Source of the DNA: Nitrososphaeraceae archaeon
GTDB lineage: Archaea; Thermoproteota; Nitrososphaeria; Nitrososphaerales; Nitrososphaeraceae
Length of the DNA: 21,846 nucleotides
NCBI GenBank assembly: GCA_025922715.1
Contig: JAICHH010000011.1
Location: 1 to 21,846 of the forward strand
Direction of reading: 5' to 3'
The position numbers and the translations under genes were made by a program. Shown here piece by piece: positions 15,426 to 21,846 of the stretch. The notes below the pieces were generated by a model. It did not search any database and was not told the DNA's origin. It saw only the letters and a list, made by a program, of their open reading frames with translations. Within the stretch, counting starts at the first letter, position 1; the number at the start of each line of letters is the position of its first letter.

Positions 15426-16616
15426 TTATGAAATTTTATAAAGTCTATCTCTCCACTTTATAATACTTTTTCTATTTGATATTACTAATCTCGAGAAAAA
15501 TCTCGAAACAATAATTATTGTACCTAGTATAATACCAAGAGAATAAATCTTGTTTAAGAAAAGTGTATTACTTAGCTGAATTAAATTTGTTAGCAATAAA
15601 ATAAACAATATACTACCTGTAAGTAGTAACATTACAAAGTGAACTACATTAGGAAAAATTACACATAAAGTTAATGATAAAAAAAACGTCACAAAGGGAA
15701 ATATCAATAAAAAGAATAATCCGAGGCTCAAGAGAGTTGATTTTACCCTGTTTTCCTTAAAGATAGGTATAACGATTCTATCTATAGCTTTAAATAATTC
15801 GGAGGAATTTCGTGCCCAAATCGCGTGGACATAGCTTTCACCTCTAAGCATCTTCATTTTAAAATTCTCCTCTTTCACCTTTTTACCTAATGCACCATCT
15901 TCAATTATTTCATGTTTTACTGCTGCATGAGAACCAATTTTTTCGTAAGTATTCCTCTTAATAATAAAATAGCTCCCAAAGAAATACCCAACCTTTGATT
16001 TTGCATCGTTAACCTTTAATGGAGAAAAACTCGTATGCAGAAAAGTAGTTAATAGAGGAAGAGTGACTTGAGTAAAAAAATCATTACATATTAACCGAGG
16101 CATAATGGTTATTGCATCTAGTCGATAATGATTAAGATTTTGTACAGCTAGGGACATTGTATTTTCAGAATGATAAGAATCGGCATCAGTAAACAACAAT
16201 AAATTACCATTTGATTTTAGATAACCTTGATAACATGCCCAGTTTTTCCCAATCCAATCATCACCAGCTTGATTAACATTGACCACTTGGATGGTAACGT
16301 TTGATCTTTTATATTCATGCATAATCTCTAAAGTTTTGTCAGATGATTCATCATTAACTAAAATTATTTCAAAGTCAGGATAATCTTGTTTTACTAAGCT
16401 GTCTATGCATTTACGGATATATATTTCCTCGTTTCTGGCAGGAACTATTATACTTAGCTTTGGAAAGTTGTTGTTTTTGATATTCTTAATTCTCTCCAAT
16501 CTTGGTGTTTGCCTAAGAGATTTAATCATAAAGAATAAGAGGTAAATCCAAGTAGAAAAAATTCCTGCGGTAATAGAGATAATTAGAAAATAAAAAATTA
16601 TCTGAACATTTTCCAT
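15426..16616 (-). CDS. Membrane-bound family 2 glycosyltransferase
   Basis: 396 residues. An N-terminal membrane segment (about 4-32) is followed by a GT-A domain: LSIIVPARNEEIYIRKC, EIILVNDESSDKT (sugar-nucleotide site) and the metal motif DAD in LLFTDADSYHS. Then come GSYFIIKRNTYEKIG and EIIEDGALG, with the ED-type catalytic acid. Three or four membrane segments lie in the C-terminal third (about 285-385). The layout resembles carotenoid/hopanoid-associated transferases (CrtQ/HpnB-like), so a lipid acceptor is likely, but the donor and acceptor are unknown. The gene stands alone, converging with the glycosylase and diverging from serB. Confidence 0.85.
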   Translation of the reverse strand: MENVQIIFYFLIISITAGIFSTWIYLLFFMIKSLRQTPRLERIKNIKNNNFPKLSIIVPARNEEIYIRKCIDSLVKQDYPDFEIILVNDESSDKTLEIMHEYKRSNVTIQVVNVNQAGDDWIGKNWACYQGYLKSNGNLLLFTDADSYHSENTMSLAVQNLNHYRLDAITIMPRLICNDFFTQVTLPLLTTFLHTSFSPLKVNDAKSKVGYFFGSYFIIKRNTYEKIGSHAAVKHEIIEDGALGKKVKEENFKMKMLRGESYVHAIWARNSSELFKAIDRIVIPIFKENRVKSTLLSLGLFFLLIFPFVTFFLSLTLCVIFPNVVHFVMLLLTGSILFILLLTNLIQLSNTLFLNKIYSLGIILGTIIIVSRFFSRLVISNRKSIIKWRDRLYKIS

Positions 16617-16726
16617 TGTATTAATAGTTAAAAATCGAATTCCATATTATTATTTTTTACTTGCAACATTTCTAGTTAGATTTCGATTTTGATATTTTAA
16701 AGAATTCCTTTAATTGATCAGACAAG

Positions 16727-16735
16727 CTTAATATA
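16727..16735 (+). promoter_or_regulatory. TATA box upstream of serB
   Basis: CTTAATATA is centred about 34 bases before ATG 16765, which would give a leader of only a few bases. It is the most likely promoter of the serB-cofE pair. Confidence 0.4.
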
Positions 16736-16764
16736 CGGTTAGATATTCGCTTAAGCAAATATCT

Positions 16765-17439
16765 ATGTTAATAATATTTGACGTGGAAGGAGTATTACTT
16801 AATGCAGAATATTTACCCATTTTGGCTCAAGTTTTTGGACCTTCCAAAGAAAAGGAAATTTGGGATATTACAAAACAAGGAATCAGAGGAGACATAGATT
16901 GGGAGGAAGGCCTAAGAAAAAGAGTTAACGCCTTAAAAGGTATAAAATTTGATGATGCCAAACTAATAGCGGAAAATTTAGAAATTATGCCAGGAGCAAA
17001 AGATCTTTGTTTAGCACTAAAAGATGCGGGATGGAAAATGATTGCTGTTTCAGGTGGTTTTACAATTATTACAGATAGATTAAAGAAAGAATTAGGATTA
17101 GATTTAATTTTTTCTAATGAGTTAATTTTCAAAAATGGATTATTAGATGATCTGGATTTAAAAGTTACTTCCGATAAATCACTTGTTGTTAGACCAATAA
17201 TAAAACGATGGGGCTTTAAAAAAGATGAAATCGTGGTAGTTGTTGATGGGGCTAATGATATAAAACTATTCGATATAGCAGGTTATACGGTGGGTTTTTG
17301 TCCTGTTGAATTAGTCAAAAATAAAGCAGACGATGTCGTTGAATTAAGAAACTTATCATTACTAAAGAATCTATTGGAAAAAAGATTCGGTAAATGGATT
17401 CTAAAAGCTAACCTAAAAAAAATAAACTCTAATGCTTGA
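16765..17439 (+). CDS. serB: Phosphoserine phosphatase SerB (HAD family), with DxE in motif I
   Basis: 224 residues. HAD-superfamily phosphatase that converts O-phosphoserine to serine. Motif I is D6-V7-E8, motif II AVSGGF (S96), motif III includes K138, and motif IV is DGAND (D161, D165). Compared from memory with Methanocaldococcus jannaschii PSP, the substrate-binding E20 and R56 correspond to E15 and R53 here (GLRKRV), which supports phosphoserine as substrate. The second motif-I Asp, the general acid (D13 in MJ), is Glu here. Motif IV also lacks the usual Gly before DGAND. The gene overlaps cofE by 8 bases, so the two are co-expressed. Confidence 0.85.
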   Translation: MLIIFDVEGVLLNAEYLPILAQVFGPSKEKEIWDITKQGIRGDIDWEEGLRKRVNALKGIKFDDAKLIAENLEIMPGAKDLCLALKDAGWKMIAVSGGFTIITDRLKKELGLDLIFSNELIFKNGLLDDLDLKVTSDKSLVVRPIIKRWGFKKDEIVVVVDGANDIKLFDIAGYTVGFCPVELVKNKADDVVELRNLSLLKNLLEKRFGKWILKANLKKINSNA

Positions 17440-18193
17440 AAAAATTGAAATAATTCCAATATACATAAAAATAAATATTAATCCGAAAGTAAACCTATTA
17501 AATATTTTTTTAGAATCAGTAAAAAATAATAATCAAATTATAAAAAATGGAGATATAATAGTCATAGCTCAAAAAATTATTTCAAAAAATGAAGGACGAT
17601 CAATTTATCTAAATAATATAATTCCTTCGCCTAGGTCTATTGAATTAGGCAGAAAAATCAATAAGGACCCCCGAATTGTCGAATTGATACTTCAGGAATC
17701 TCGAAAAATTGTTCGAGTATTTGATAATACTATTATAACTGAAACACTCCATGGTTTTATTTGTGCAAATGCTGGTATAGATCAAAGTAATGTAAGTAAA
17801 AGTAAAAACCGAGTACTTCTTCTACCAAGGGATCCTGATAAATCTGCTGAGACAATAAGAAAAGAAATATATGAAAAAACAAGAAAAAATATTGCTGTCT
17901 TAATAACTGATACCTTTGGACGGCCCTTTAGGATGGGTCAGACAAATATTGCAATAGGTATAGCTGGAATTAATGCTTTAAAAAATTATAAAGGAAAACG
18001 AGATATGTTTGGTAAAGTTTTGAAAGTTACAGAAATAGCTATTGTTGATGAAATAGCAGGAGCAGCAGAGCTAGTTATGGGAAAGACAGAAGGTATACCA
18101 ATAGCAATAGTTAGGAATTTTAAATACTCTAAATGTAATAATAGTTCAATTACAAAAATTATGAGAAAAGAGAATAAAGACATTTTCCGATGA
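17432..18193 (+). CDS. cofE: Coenzyme F420-0:L-glutamate ligase
   Basis: 253 residues, the usual size. CofE adds L-glutamate residues to F420-0 using GTP and a divalent metal, in the last stage of F420 synthesis. Typical segments are NGDIIVIAQKIISKNEGR, LLLPRDPDKSAETIRKEI, ITDTFGRPFRMGQTNIAIG and AIVDEIAGAAELVMGKTEG. The N-terminus (LEKIEIIPIY) also fits the family. ATG 17432 lies inside the end of serB (ATGCTTGA overlap), which points to translational coupling. The other cof genes are not in the window. Thaumarchaea are known to make F420. Confidence 0.95.
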   Translation: MLEKIEIIPIYIKININPKVNLLNIFLESVKNNNQIIKNGDIIVIAQKIISKNEGRSIYLNNIIPSPRSIELGRKINKDPRIVELILQESRKIVRVFDNTIITETLHGFICANAGIDQSNVSKSKNRVLLLPRDPDKSAETIRKEIYEKTRKNIAVLITDTFGRPFRMGQTNIAIGIAGINALKNYKGKRDMFGKVLKVTEIAIVDEIAGAAELVMGKTEGIPIAIVRNFKYSKCNNSSITKIMRKENKDIFR

Positions 18194-18221
18194 ATTTAAC
18201 TATAGAAGAAGGTCATAACCA

Positions 18222-18252
18222 TTTTATATTGCAAGAGCTTCTTTTTATATTG
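18222..18252 (+). promoter_or_regulatory. Tandem TATA-like repeats before tusA
   Basis: The 10-base sequence TTTTATATTG occurs twice, at 18222-18231 and 18243-18252, 21 bases apart, in the 67-base gap between cofE and tusA. The first copy is centred about 35 bases before GTG 18261 and could be the TATA box of the tusA-cysM unit. The second copy is too close to be used for this start. Confidence 0.35.
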
Positions 18253-18260
18253 GAAACATA

Positions 18261-18512
18261 GTGGATAATAATAGTAATAACAATGATTTTAAAAAAGTTA
18301 TTGATGTAAGGGGACTTTACTGTCCTGAACCCGTTTTTAGAACAAAGATAGAAATGGAAAAAATGACGATAGGTGAAAGATTAAAGGTTGTTGCTGATGA
18401 TCCACAATCAGAAGAAGATATTTCTAGATGGGTAAACAGAAATGGACATGATTTAATATCGGTAAATAAAAACGAATCAGATTTAGAATTTGTAATAAAA
18501 AAGGCAAAATAA
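18261..18512 (+). CDS. tusA: TusA/SirA-like sulfur carrier protein
   Basis: 83 residues. TusA-like proteins carry sulfur as a persulfide on a single Cys and hand it to acceptors such as tRNA thiolation or molybdopterin enzymes. The signature is DVRGLYCPEPV, with catalytic C21 in CPxP, followed by VVADDPQSEEDISRW, the typical strand-helix of the fold. The N-terminus is short and Asn/Asp-rich. The start is GTG at 18261. cysM begins one base after its stop, so the pair is almost surely one transcript. This placement suggests that the sulfur is meant for cysteine synthesis, but that is inference. Confidence 0.9.
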   Translation: MDNNSNNNDFKKVIDVRGLYCPEPVFRTKIEMEKMTIGERLKVVADDPQSEEDISRWVNRNGHDLISVNKNESDLEFVIKKAK

Positions 18513-18513
18513 A

Positions 18514-19512
18514 ATGACTCAAACAATAACAAGAAATCAAGTAATAGAAAAAATAGGAAATACTCCTTTAATAGAATTATCTTCTTTTTCAACAGATAGC
18601 ATAAAACTTTTTGCTAAATTAGAATGGCATAACCCTTTTGGTTCTGTTAAGGATAGAGCTGCATTTTGGATGATCAAAGATGCAGAATCAAAAGGAAGAA
18701 TCACGAAAGACAAAAGCATAATTATAGAACCAACTTCAGGAAATACAGGAATAGCATTAACAGGAATTTCATCATCTTTGGGCTACAAGGTTGAGATAGT
18801 TATTCCAGAAAAAGTAAGTGCTGAAACAAAATCAATACTTAAAAAATTAGGAGCTATAATACATGAAACATCAGACGATTTATGTCCAAGAGTGGGATCA
18901 GGAACTGATCAGAGTATTGCACTTGCAAAGGCAATATCTACTCCAAGGCCAGATATTTACTATATGCCAAATCAATATGAAAATGATGCTAACTATATGG
19001 CTCATTATGATACTACAGGTCCTGAACTATGGTATCAAACTAATGGGAAGATTACTCATTTTCTAACAGGGTGTGGAACTGGAGGAACTATAACAGGTAC
19101 TGGTGTCTATTTGAAAGAAAAGAATCCCTCTATCAAAGTTGTTGCAATTCAAGCACAAAGAAATCATTTATTGCAAGGATTAAGAAATTTTGAAGAATCT
19201 TCTATGCCAGATCTCTTTAAAAGACGAGAGAGCGTAGTGGATGAATGGTTTACTGCAACTAATAAAGACTCTTTTACAATGGTAAAAGAACTTGCTAACA
19301 AAGAGAATATTTTAGTTGGACCATCCTCTGGTTCAGTAATGTCAGCAATGCTAGACACTAGAAATAAGATTAAAAAGGGAATAATAGTAGGCATTTTTGC
19401 TGATGATGGAAGAAAATTCAAGAGTCTATATAAAGAACAAAATGTTTTTACAGCTGAAGAATACGATAAAGCCCTGCACAATGCAAAGTATCTCTCCGAA
19501 TTATTGTATTAG
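18514..19512 (+). CDS. cysM: Cysteine synthase, CysM-like (possibly O-phosphoserine-dependent)
   Basis: 332 residues. Fold-type II PLP enzyme that makes cysteine from an activated serine and a sulfur donor. The PLP Lys is K46 in NPFGSVKDRAA. TSGNTGIAL binds the substrate carboxylate and GCGTGGTITGTG binds the PLP phosphate. SSGS in VGPSSGS is the pyridine-nitrogen contact. Recalled side by side, it is closer to Mycobacterium tuberculosis CysM than to CysK, with shared NPxGSxKDR, TGPELW/L and LRN segments. The Arg of LRN (R224 here) matches R220, which selects O-phosphoserine in that enzyme. Mycobacterial CysM takes sulfur from the carrier CysO, whereas here tusA sits one base upstream. A cystathionine beta-synthase-like role is the main alternative. 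Confidence 0.88.
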   Translation: MTQTITRNQVIEKIGNTPLIELSSFSTDSIKLFAKLEWHNPFGSVKDRAAFWMIKDAESKGRITKDKSIIIEPTSGNTGIALTGISSSLGYKVEIVIPEKVSAETKSILKKLGAIIHETSDDLCPRVGSGTDQSIALAKAISTPRPDIYYMPNQYENDANYMAHYDTTGPELWYQTNGKITHFLTGCGTGGTITGTGVYLKEKNPSIKVVAIQAQRNHLLQGLRNFEESSMPDLFKRRESVVDEWFTATNKDSFTMVKELANKENILVGPSSGSVMSAMLDTRNKIKKGIIVGIFADDGRKFKSLYKEQNVFTAEEYDKALHNAKYLSELLY

Positions 19513-19693
19513 GGATAAAAAAGCCATTTCTCTTTTAATCATTAAGATATAAGCTTTAAAGAAAATAGAATGTTATATTAAAACCACTTATTCTATCTTG
19601 ATGCAAATTTATAATTAATTATTTTTGTATCTATATATCCATTATTTAAATACAATTAAATAGAATAATTTTTAAATTTTTTTTATTACTAAA

Positions 19694-20695
19694 TTATAAT
19701 TTACTGTTATTGTTCTTCTTTTCTGTTAGCCATTTTTCAACATCAAGGGCAGCCATACAACCATATCCAGCAGCAGTAACAGCTTGCCTATAACGAAAAT
19801 CATGTACATCACCTGCTGCAAATACACCCTCAATGCTAGTGCTTGAATTTTCTTTTAAAACGATGTAACCGTGCTCATCCATTTCAAGTTGATTTTTAAA
19901 TGTTTTAGTATTGGGCTCATGTCCAATCGCTATAAATAAACCCCCAACATTTAACTCTCGTTCTTCTTGAGTATTCACATTTTTTATTAATATTTTGGAT
20001 ATTTTTTTATTGCCACTTATTTTAGTAATAGTACTATCCCACATAAATTGAATTTTGGGATTCTCAAATGATTTTTCTTGTAATATTTTGCTTGCTTTAA
20101 GGGAATTACGTCTATGGATTAATTTTACTGATTTTCCAAATTTAGTTAGAAAGGTAGCCTCTTCAAGTGCAGTATCTCCACCTCCAACAACAGCAATCTC
20201 TTCTCCTTTAAAGAAAGGACCATCACAAGTAGCACAATAGGAAACGCCTCTTCCTCCAAATTCCTCTTCTCCCATAATACCTAATTTTCGTGGAGTAGCT
20301 CCTGTACATACTAAGATTGCTTGAGATAAATATTCCTTTGAATATGTTTTTACAAAAAAAGGTTTTTGTTTAAAATTAACTTCTATAACTTCATCATCAA
20401 CAATAATAGAGCCAAATCTTTCAGCTTGTTGTCTCATATTCATCATTAACTCGGGTCCAAAAATTCCATTCGGAAATCCAGGGTAGTTTTCAACTTCGCT
20501 AGTTGTCATTAACTGTCCTCCAGGTAAACTTCCAGTTATTATTAAAGTCTTTAGTTTAGCACGAGATGTATATGTTGCTGCAGTGTAGCCAGCAGGACCG
20601 GAACCGATGATAATAACATCGAAAGTTCTTAATTTTTGATTATCAGTAGAATCTTCCCTGTCATAAGCATACTCCTTCTCATCATGGGCTTGCAT
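19694..20695 (-). CDS. trxB: Thioredoxin reductase (FAD/NAD(P)H-dependent)
   Basis: 333 residues. Low-molecular-weight thioredoxin reductase. The FAD motif GSGPAG is at 31-36, followed by GGQLMTTSEVENYPGFP, typical of the family. The redox-active pair CATC is at C154-C157, just before the nucleotide-binding motif VVGGGDTALEEA (about 168-180). The FAD end motif is GVFAAGDVHDFRYRQAVTAAGYG. About 20 extra acidic residues precede the first strand. The partner thioredoxin is not in the window. It converges on cysM with 181 bases between, an AT-rich spacer in which I see no gene. Confidence 0.96.
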   Translation of the reverse strand: MQAHDEKEYAYDREDSTDNQKLRTFDVIIIGSGPAGYTAATYTSRAKLKTLIITGSLPGGQLMTTSEVENYPGFPNGIFGPELMMNMRQQAERFGSIIVDDEVIEVNFKQKPFFVKTYSKEYLSQAILVCTGATPRKLGIMGEEEFGGRGVSYCATCDGPFFKGEEIAVVGGGDTALEEATFLTKFGKSVKLIHRRNSLKASKILQEKSFENPKIQFMWDSTITKISGNKKISKILIKNVNTQEERELNVGGLFIAIGHEPNTKTFKNQLEMDEHGYIVLKENSSTSIEGVFAAGDVHDFRYRQAVTAAGYGCMAALDVEKWLTEKKNNNSKL

Positions 20696-20752
20696 TCTGT
20701 ATGTTATAAATAAAAATAAAGACCAGTTAATAATTTGTTCGCTATATTGTTT

Positions 20753-21610
20753 CTATTTTTCTGCATTTTTAGAACGATTATTATTAATAAAATGACTTTT
20801 ATTATATTTATTTAGGAGAATTTTGTGTCTTTGGCATATCTTTTTCTCTTTAATATTTATTCTAATAATATCATCTTGAACATGTGCATTAAATAACCTA
20901 CAATTTCTATTTTGGCAAAAAGGCTCTCCGGAATTGATAAAATAAAAAAGTGATTGAAGAACTAAACCTTCAATAATATCATTTATTCGTGGATCATTAT
21001 AATTTATAAATTGTTCATTGTATTTTTTTTTAAGCTCATCAACAATATCATGGTTTTCTTTAAAAAAATATAATTCATAATAATAATCGCGAGGTTTAGC
21101 AAGTCCCTCTACAATTCCAGAAGTAGAAATCAAAGCTGGGTTTCCACAAATCAGTGACCTGGCATGATATCTCCAATCCGACTCATCAAATGTGCATAAT
21201 AATTTGTCGGTTACCATAATGTCAAGTCTTGAAAATGTTAATTCCTGCTCATATTTTTTTAAAAATTTTTGAAGTAATTTTTGTATGAGAAATCCATCAT
21301 ATAACAAGAGATCAATAAATTCAATTTTTTTGCTGGGTGTAACTACCTTTTTGTCTTTATAATTAGAAGAAGAATGATAATAATTCAAACCATAAATGTA
21401 TAATGGTTTTTTTAGATCTTGAACAATTGCTTGGTTGTAAAATGAGGTAATTTTTTGTTTATCGATTGAATTTAAATATAACAAGGATTTTTTTTCTTTT
21501 TCTATTACATTATTAGGTAATATTTTATTTAGATAAGCTATTATCTTTTCAATGTTTACTTCAGGCCAACATGATTCGTTATAGAAATGAATGTTTTTAC
21601 AATATACCAT
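20753..21610 (-). CDS. Conserved archaeal protein of unknown function (DUF6775-like)
   Basis: 285 residues, ATG start. I recall similar archaeal hypothetical proteins sharing FDESDWRYHAR, the following NPALISTSGIVEGLAKPRDYY, and a C-terminal FCQNRNCRLFNAHVQDD. I believe they are grouped as a putative metallopeptidase family (DUF6775), but I am not certain. There is no HExxH motif. Instead the C-terminus has C-x4-C and later C-x2-H (CQRH), plus the HV in FNAHVQ, which could bind a metal. There is no signal peptide and no membrane span. It lies 53 bases downstream of thi4 and 57 bases upstream of trxB on the same strand. No function can be assigned. Confidence 0.7.
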   Translation of the reverse strand: MVYCKNIHFYNESCWPEVNIEKIIAYLNKILPNNVIEKEKKSLLYLNSIDKQKITSFYNQAIVQDLKKPLYIYGLNYYHSSSNYKDKKVVTPSKKIEFIDLLLYDGFLIQKLLQKFLKKYEQELTFSRLDIMVTDKLLCTFDESDWRYHARSLICGNPALISTSGIVEGLAKPRDYYYELYFFKENHDIVDELKKKYNEQFINYNDPRINDIIEGLVLQSLFYFINSGEPFCQNRNCRLFNAHVQDDIIRINIKEKKICQRHKILLNKYNKSHFINNNRSKNAEK

Positions 21611-21663
21611 CGTGAAAGAAAATTAAGGGAAAAAAGAAGAAGGATAAGAATTTTATCTAGTTT

Positions 21664-21846
21664 TTAGTTTGGAATTTGTGGTACTTCTTCTAACTTGCGA
21701 GCAGCTATTTCAGCAGCCTTTTTACCGGATAATAGCATTGAACCAAAGGTCGGACCCATTCTTGGGAGTCCATGAGTTTCAGTTACTGACATCCCTGTTG
21801 CAATTAGACCTGGAAATACTTCACCAGTATAATTAACTACTGCATC
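21664..21846 (-). CDS. thi4: Thiamine thiazole synthase Thi4, C-terminal part (5' end outside window)
   Basis: Sixty codons plus TAA (21664-21666) are visible. The segment GLIATGMSVTETHGLPRMGP followed by FGSMLLSGKKAAE is the highly conserved C-terminal FAD-binding end of Thi4/ribulose-1,5-bisphosphate isomerase-like thiazole synthases. Thi4 makes the thiazole part of thiamine from NAD and glycine. Eukaryotic enzymes sacrifice their own Cys as the sulfur source, while many archaeal ones use sulfide. The residue that tells them apart lies outside the window. The last residues (EEVPQIPN) are family-variable. Confidence 0.9.
   Translation of the reverse strand, partial: DAVVNYTGEVFPGLIATGMSVTETHGLPRMGPTFGSMLLSGKKAAEIAARKLEEVPQIPN

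Noticed and set aside
1..21846. CRISPR arrays, transposons, prophage or defence genes
   Set aside because: No regularly spaced repeats, transposase, integrase or nuclease-defence motifs were seen; gene content and codon use look uniform and chromosomal.

Overview
This AT-rich window (roughly one third G+C by eye) comes from an archaeon, most likely an ammonia-oxidising thaumarchaeon (Nitrososphaeria) of the low-GC Nitrososphaera/Nitrosocosmicus kind. The archaeal signature is clear: transcription factor B, H/ACA protein Gar1, SRP19, ribosomal proteins S8e and S25e, RNA polymerase subunit Rpo6 (RpoK), an archaeal ATP-dependent DNA ligase, the KH/beta-CASP nuclease aCPSF1 and F420 ligase CofE. 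TATA boxes about 25-30 bases before many start codons suggest leaderless mRNAs. The genus is inferred; no marker RNA gene is present.

Layout. 1-401: 5' part of a C-x2-C protein of unknown function, reading leftward off the window. 511-2879: a UbiE-like methyltransferase converges on a geranylgeranyl-reductase-family flavoprotein, a plausible menaquinone methylation and side-chain saturation pair, with a possible 37-residue membrane peptide between them. 2880-3319: non-coding as far as I can see. 3320-7821 (minus): an information-processing block transcribed rpo6, scpA, scpB, rps8e, srp19, gar1, tfb, then a small unknown gene. 7896-10511: a cyclophilin-fold protein (+), rps25e (-) and DNA ligase (+). 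10512-10949: non-coding. 10950-16616: a 48-residue zinc-finger protein, aCPSF1, a site-2 protease, 3-methyladenine-DNA glycosylase (+) and a membrane glycosyltransferase. 16765-19512 (+): serB, cofE, tusA, cysM. 19694-21846 (-): thioredoxin reductase, a conserved archaeal protein of unknown function and the 3' end of thi4.

How the genes work together. The left half is transcription, translation, protein targeting and chromosome organisation. The right half is cofactor, serine/cysteine and sulfur metabolism. The most suggestive point is tusA separated by one base from a cysteine synthase that resembles the O-phosphoserine-using CysM of Mycobacterium, with phosphoserine phosphatase two genes upstream. 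This could be a sulfur-carrier-fed, phosphoserine-based cysteine route.

I see no tRNA, rRNA, CRISPR array, transposon or phage gene. Most of the window is ordinary chromosomal housekeeping DNA. The less explained items are the tusA-cysM pair, three very small or uncharacterised genes, family members with unusual extensions (Rpo6, TFB, aCPSF1), and the high number of GTG/TTG starts.
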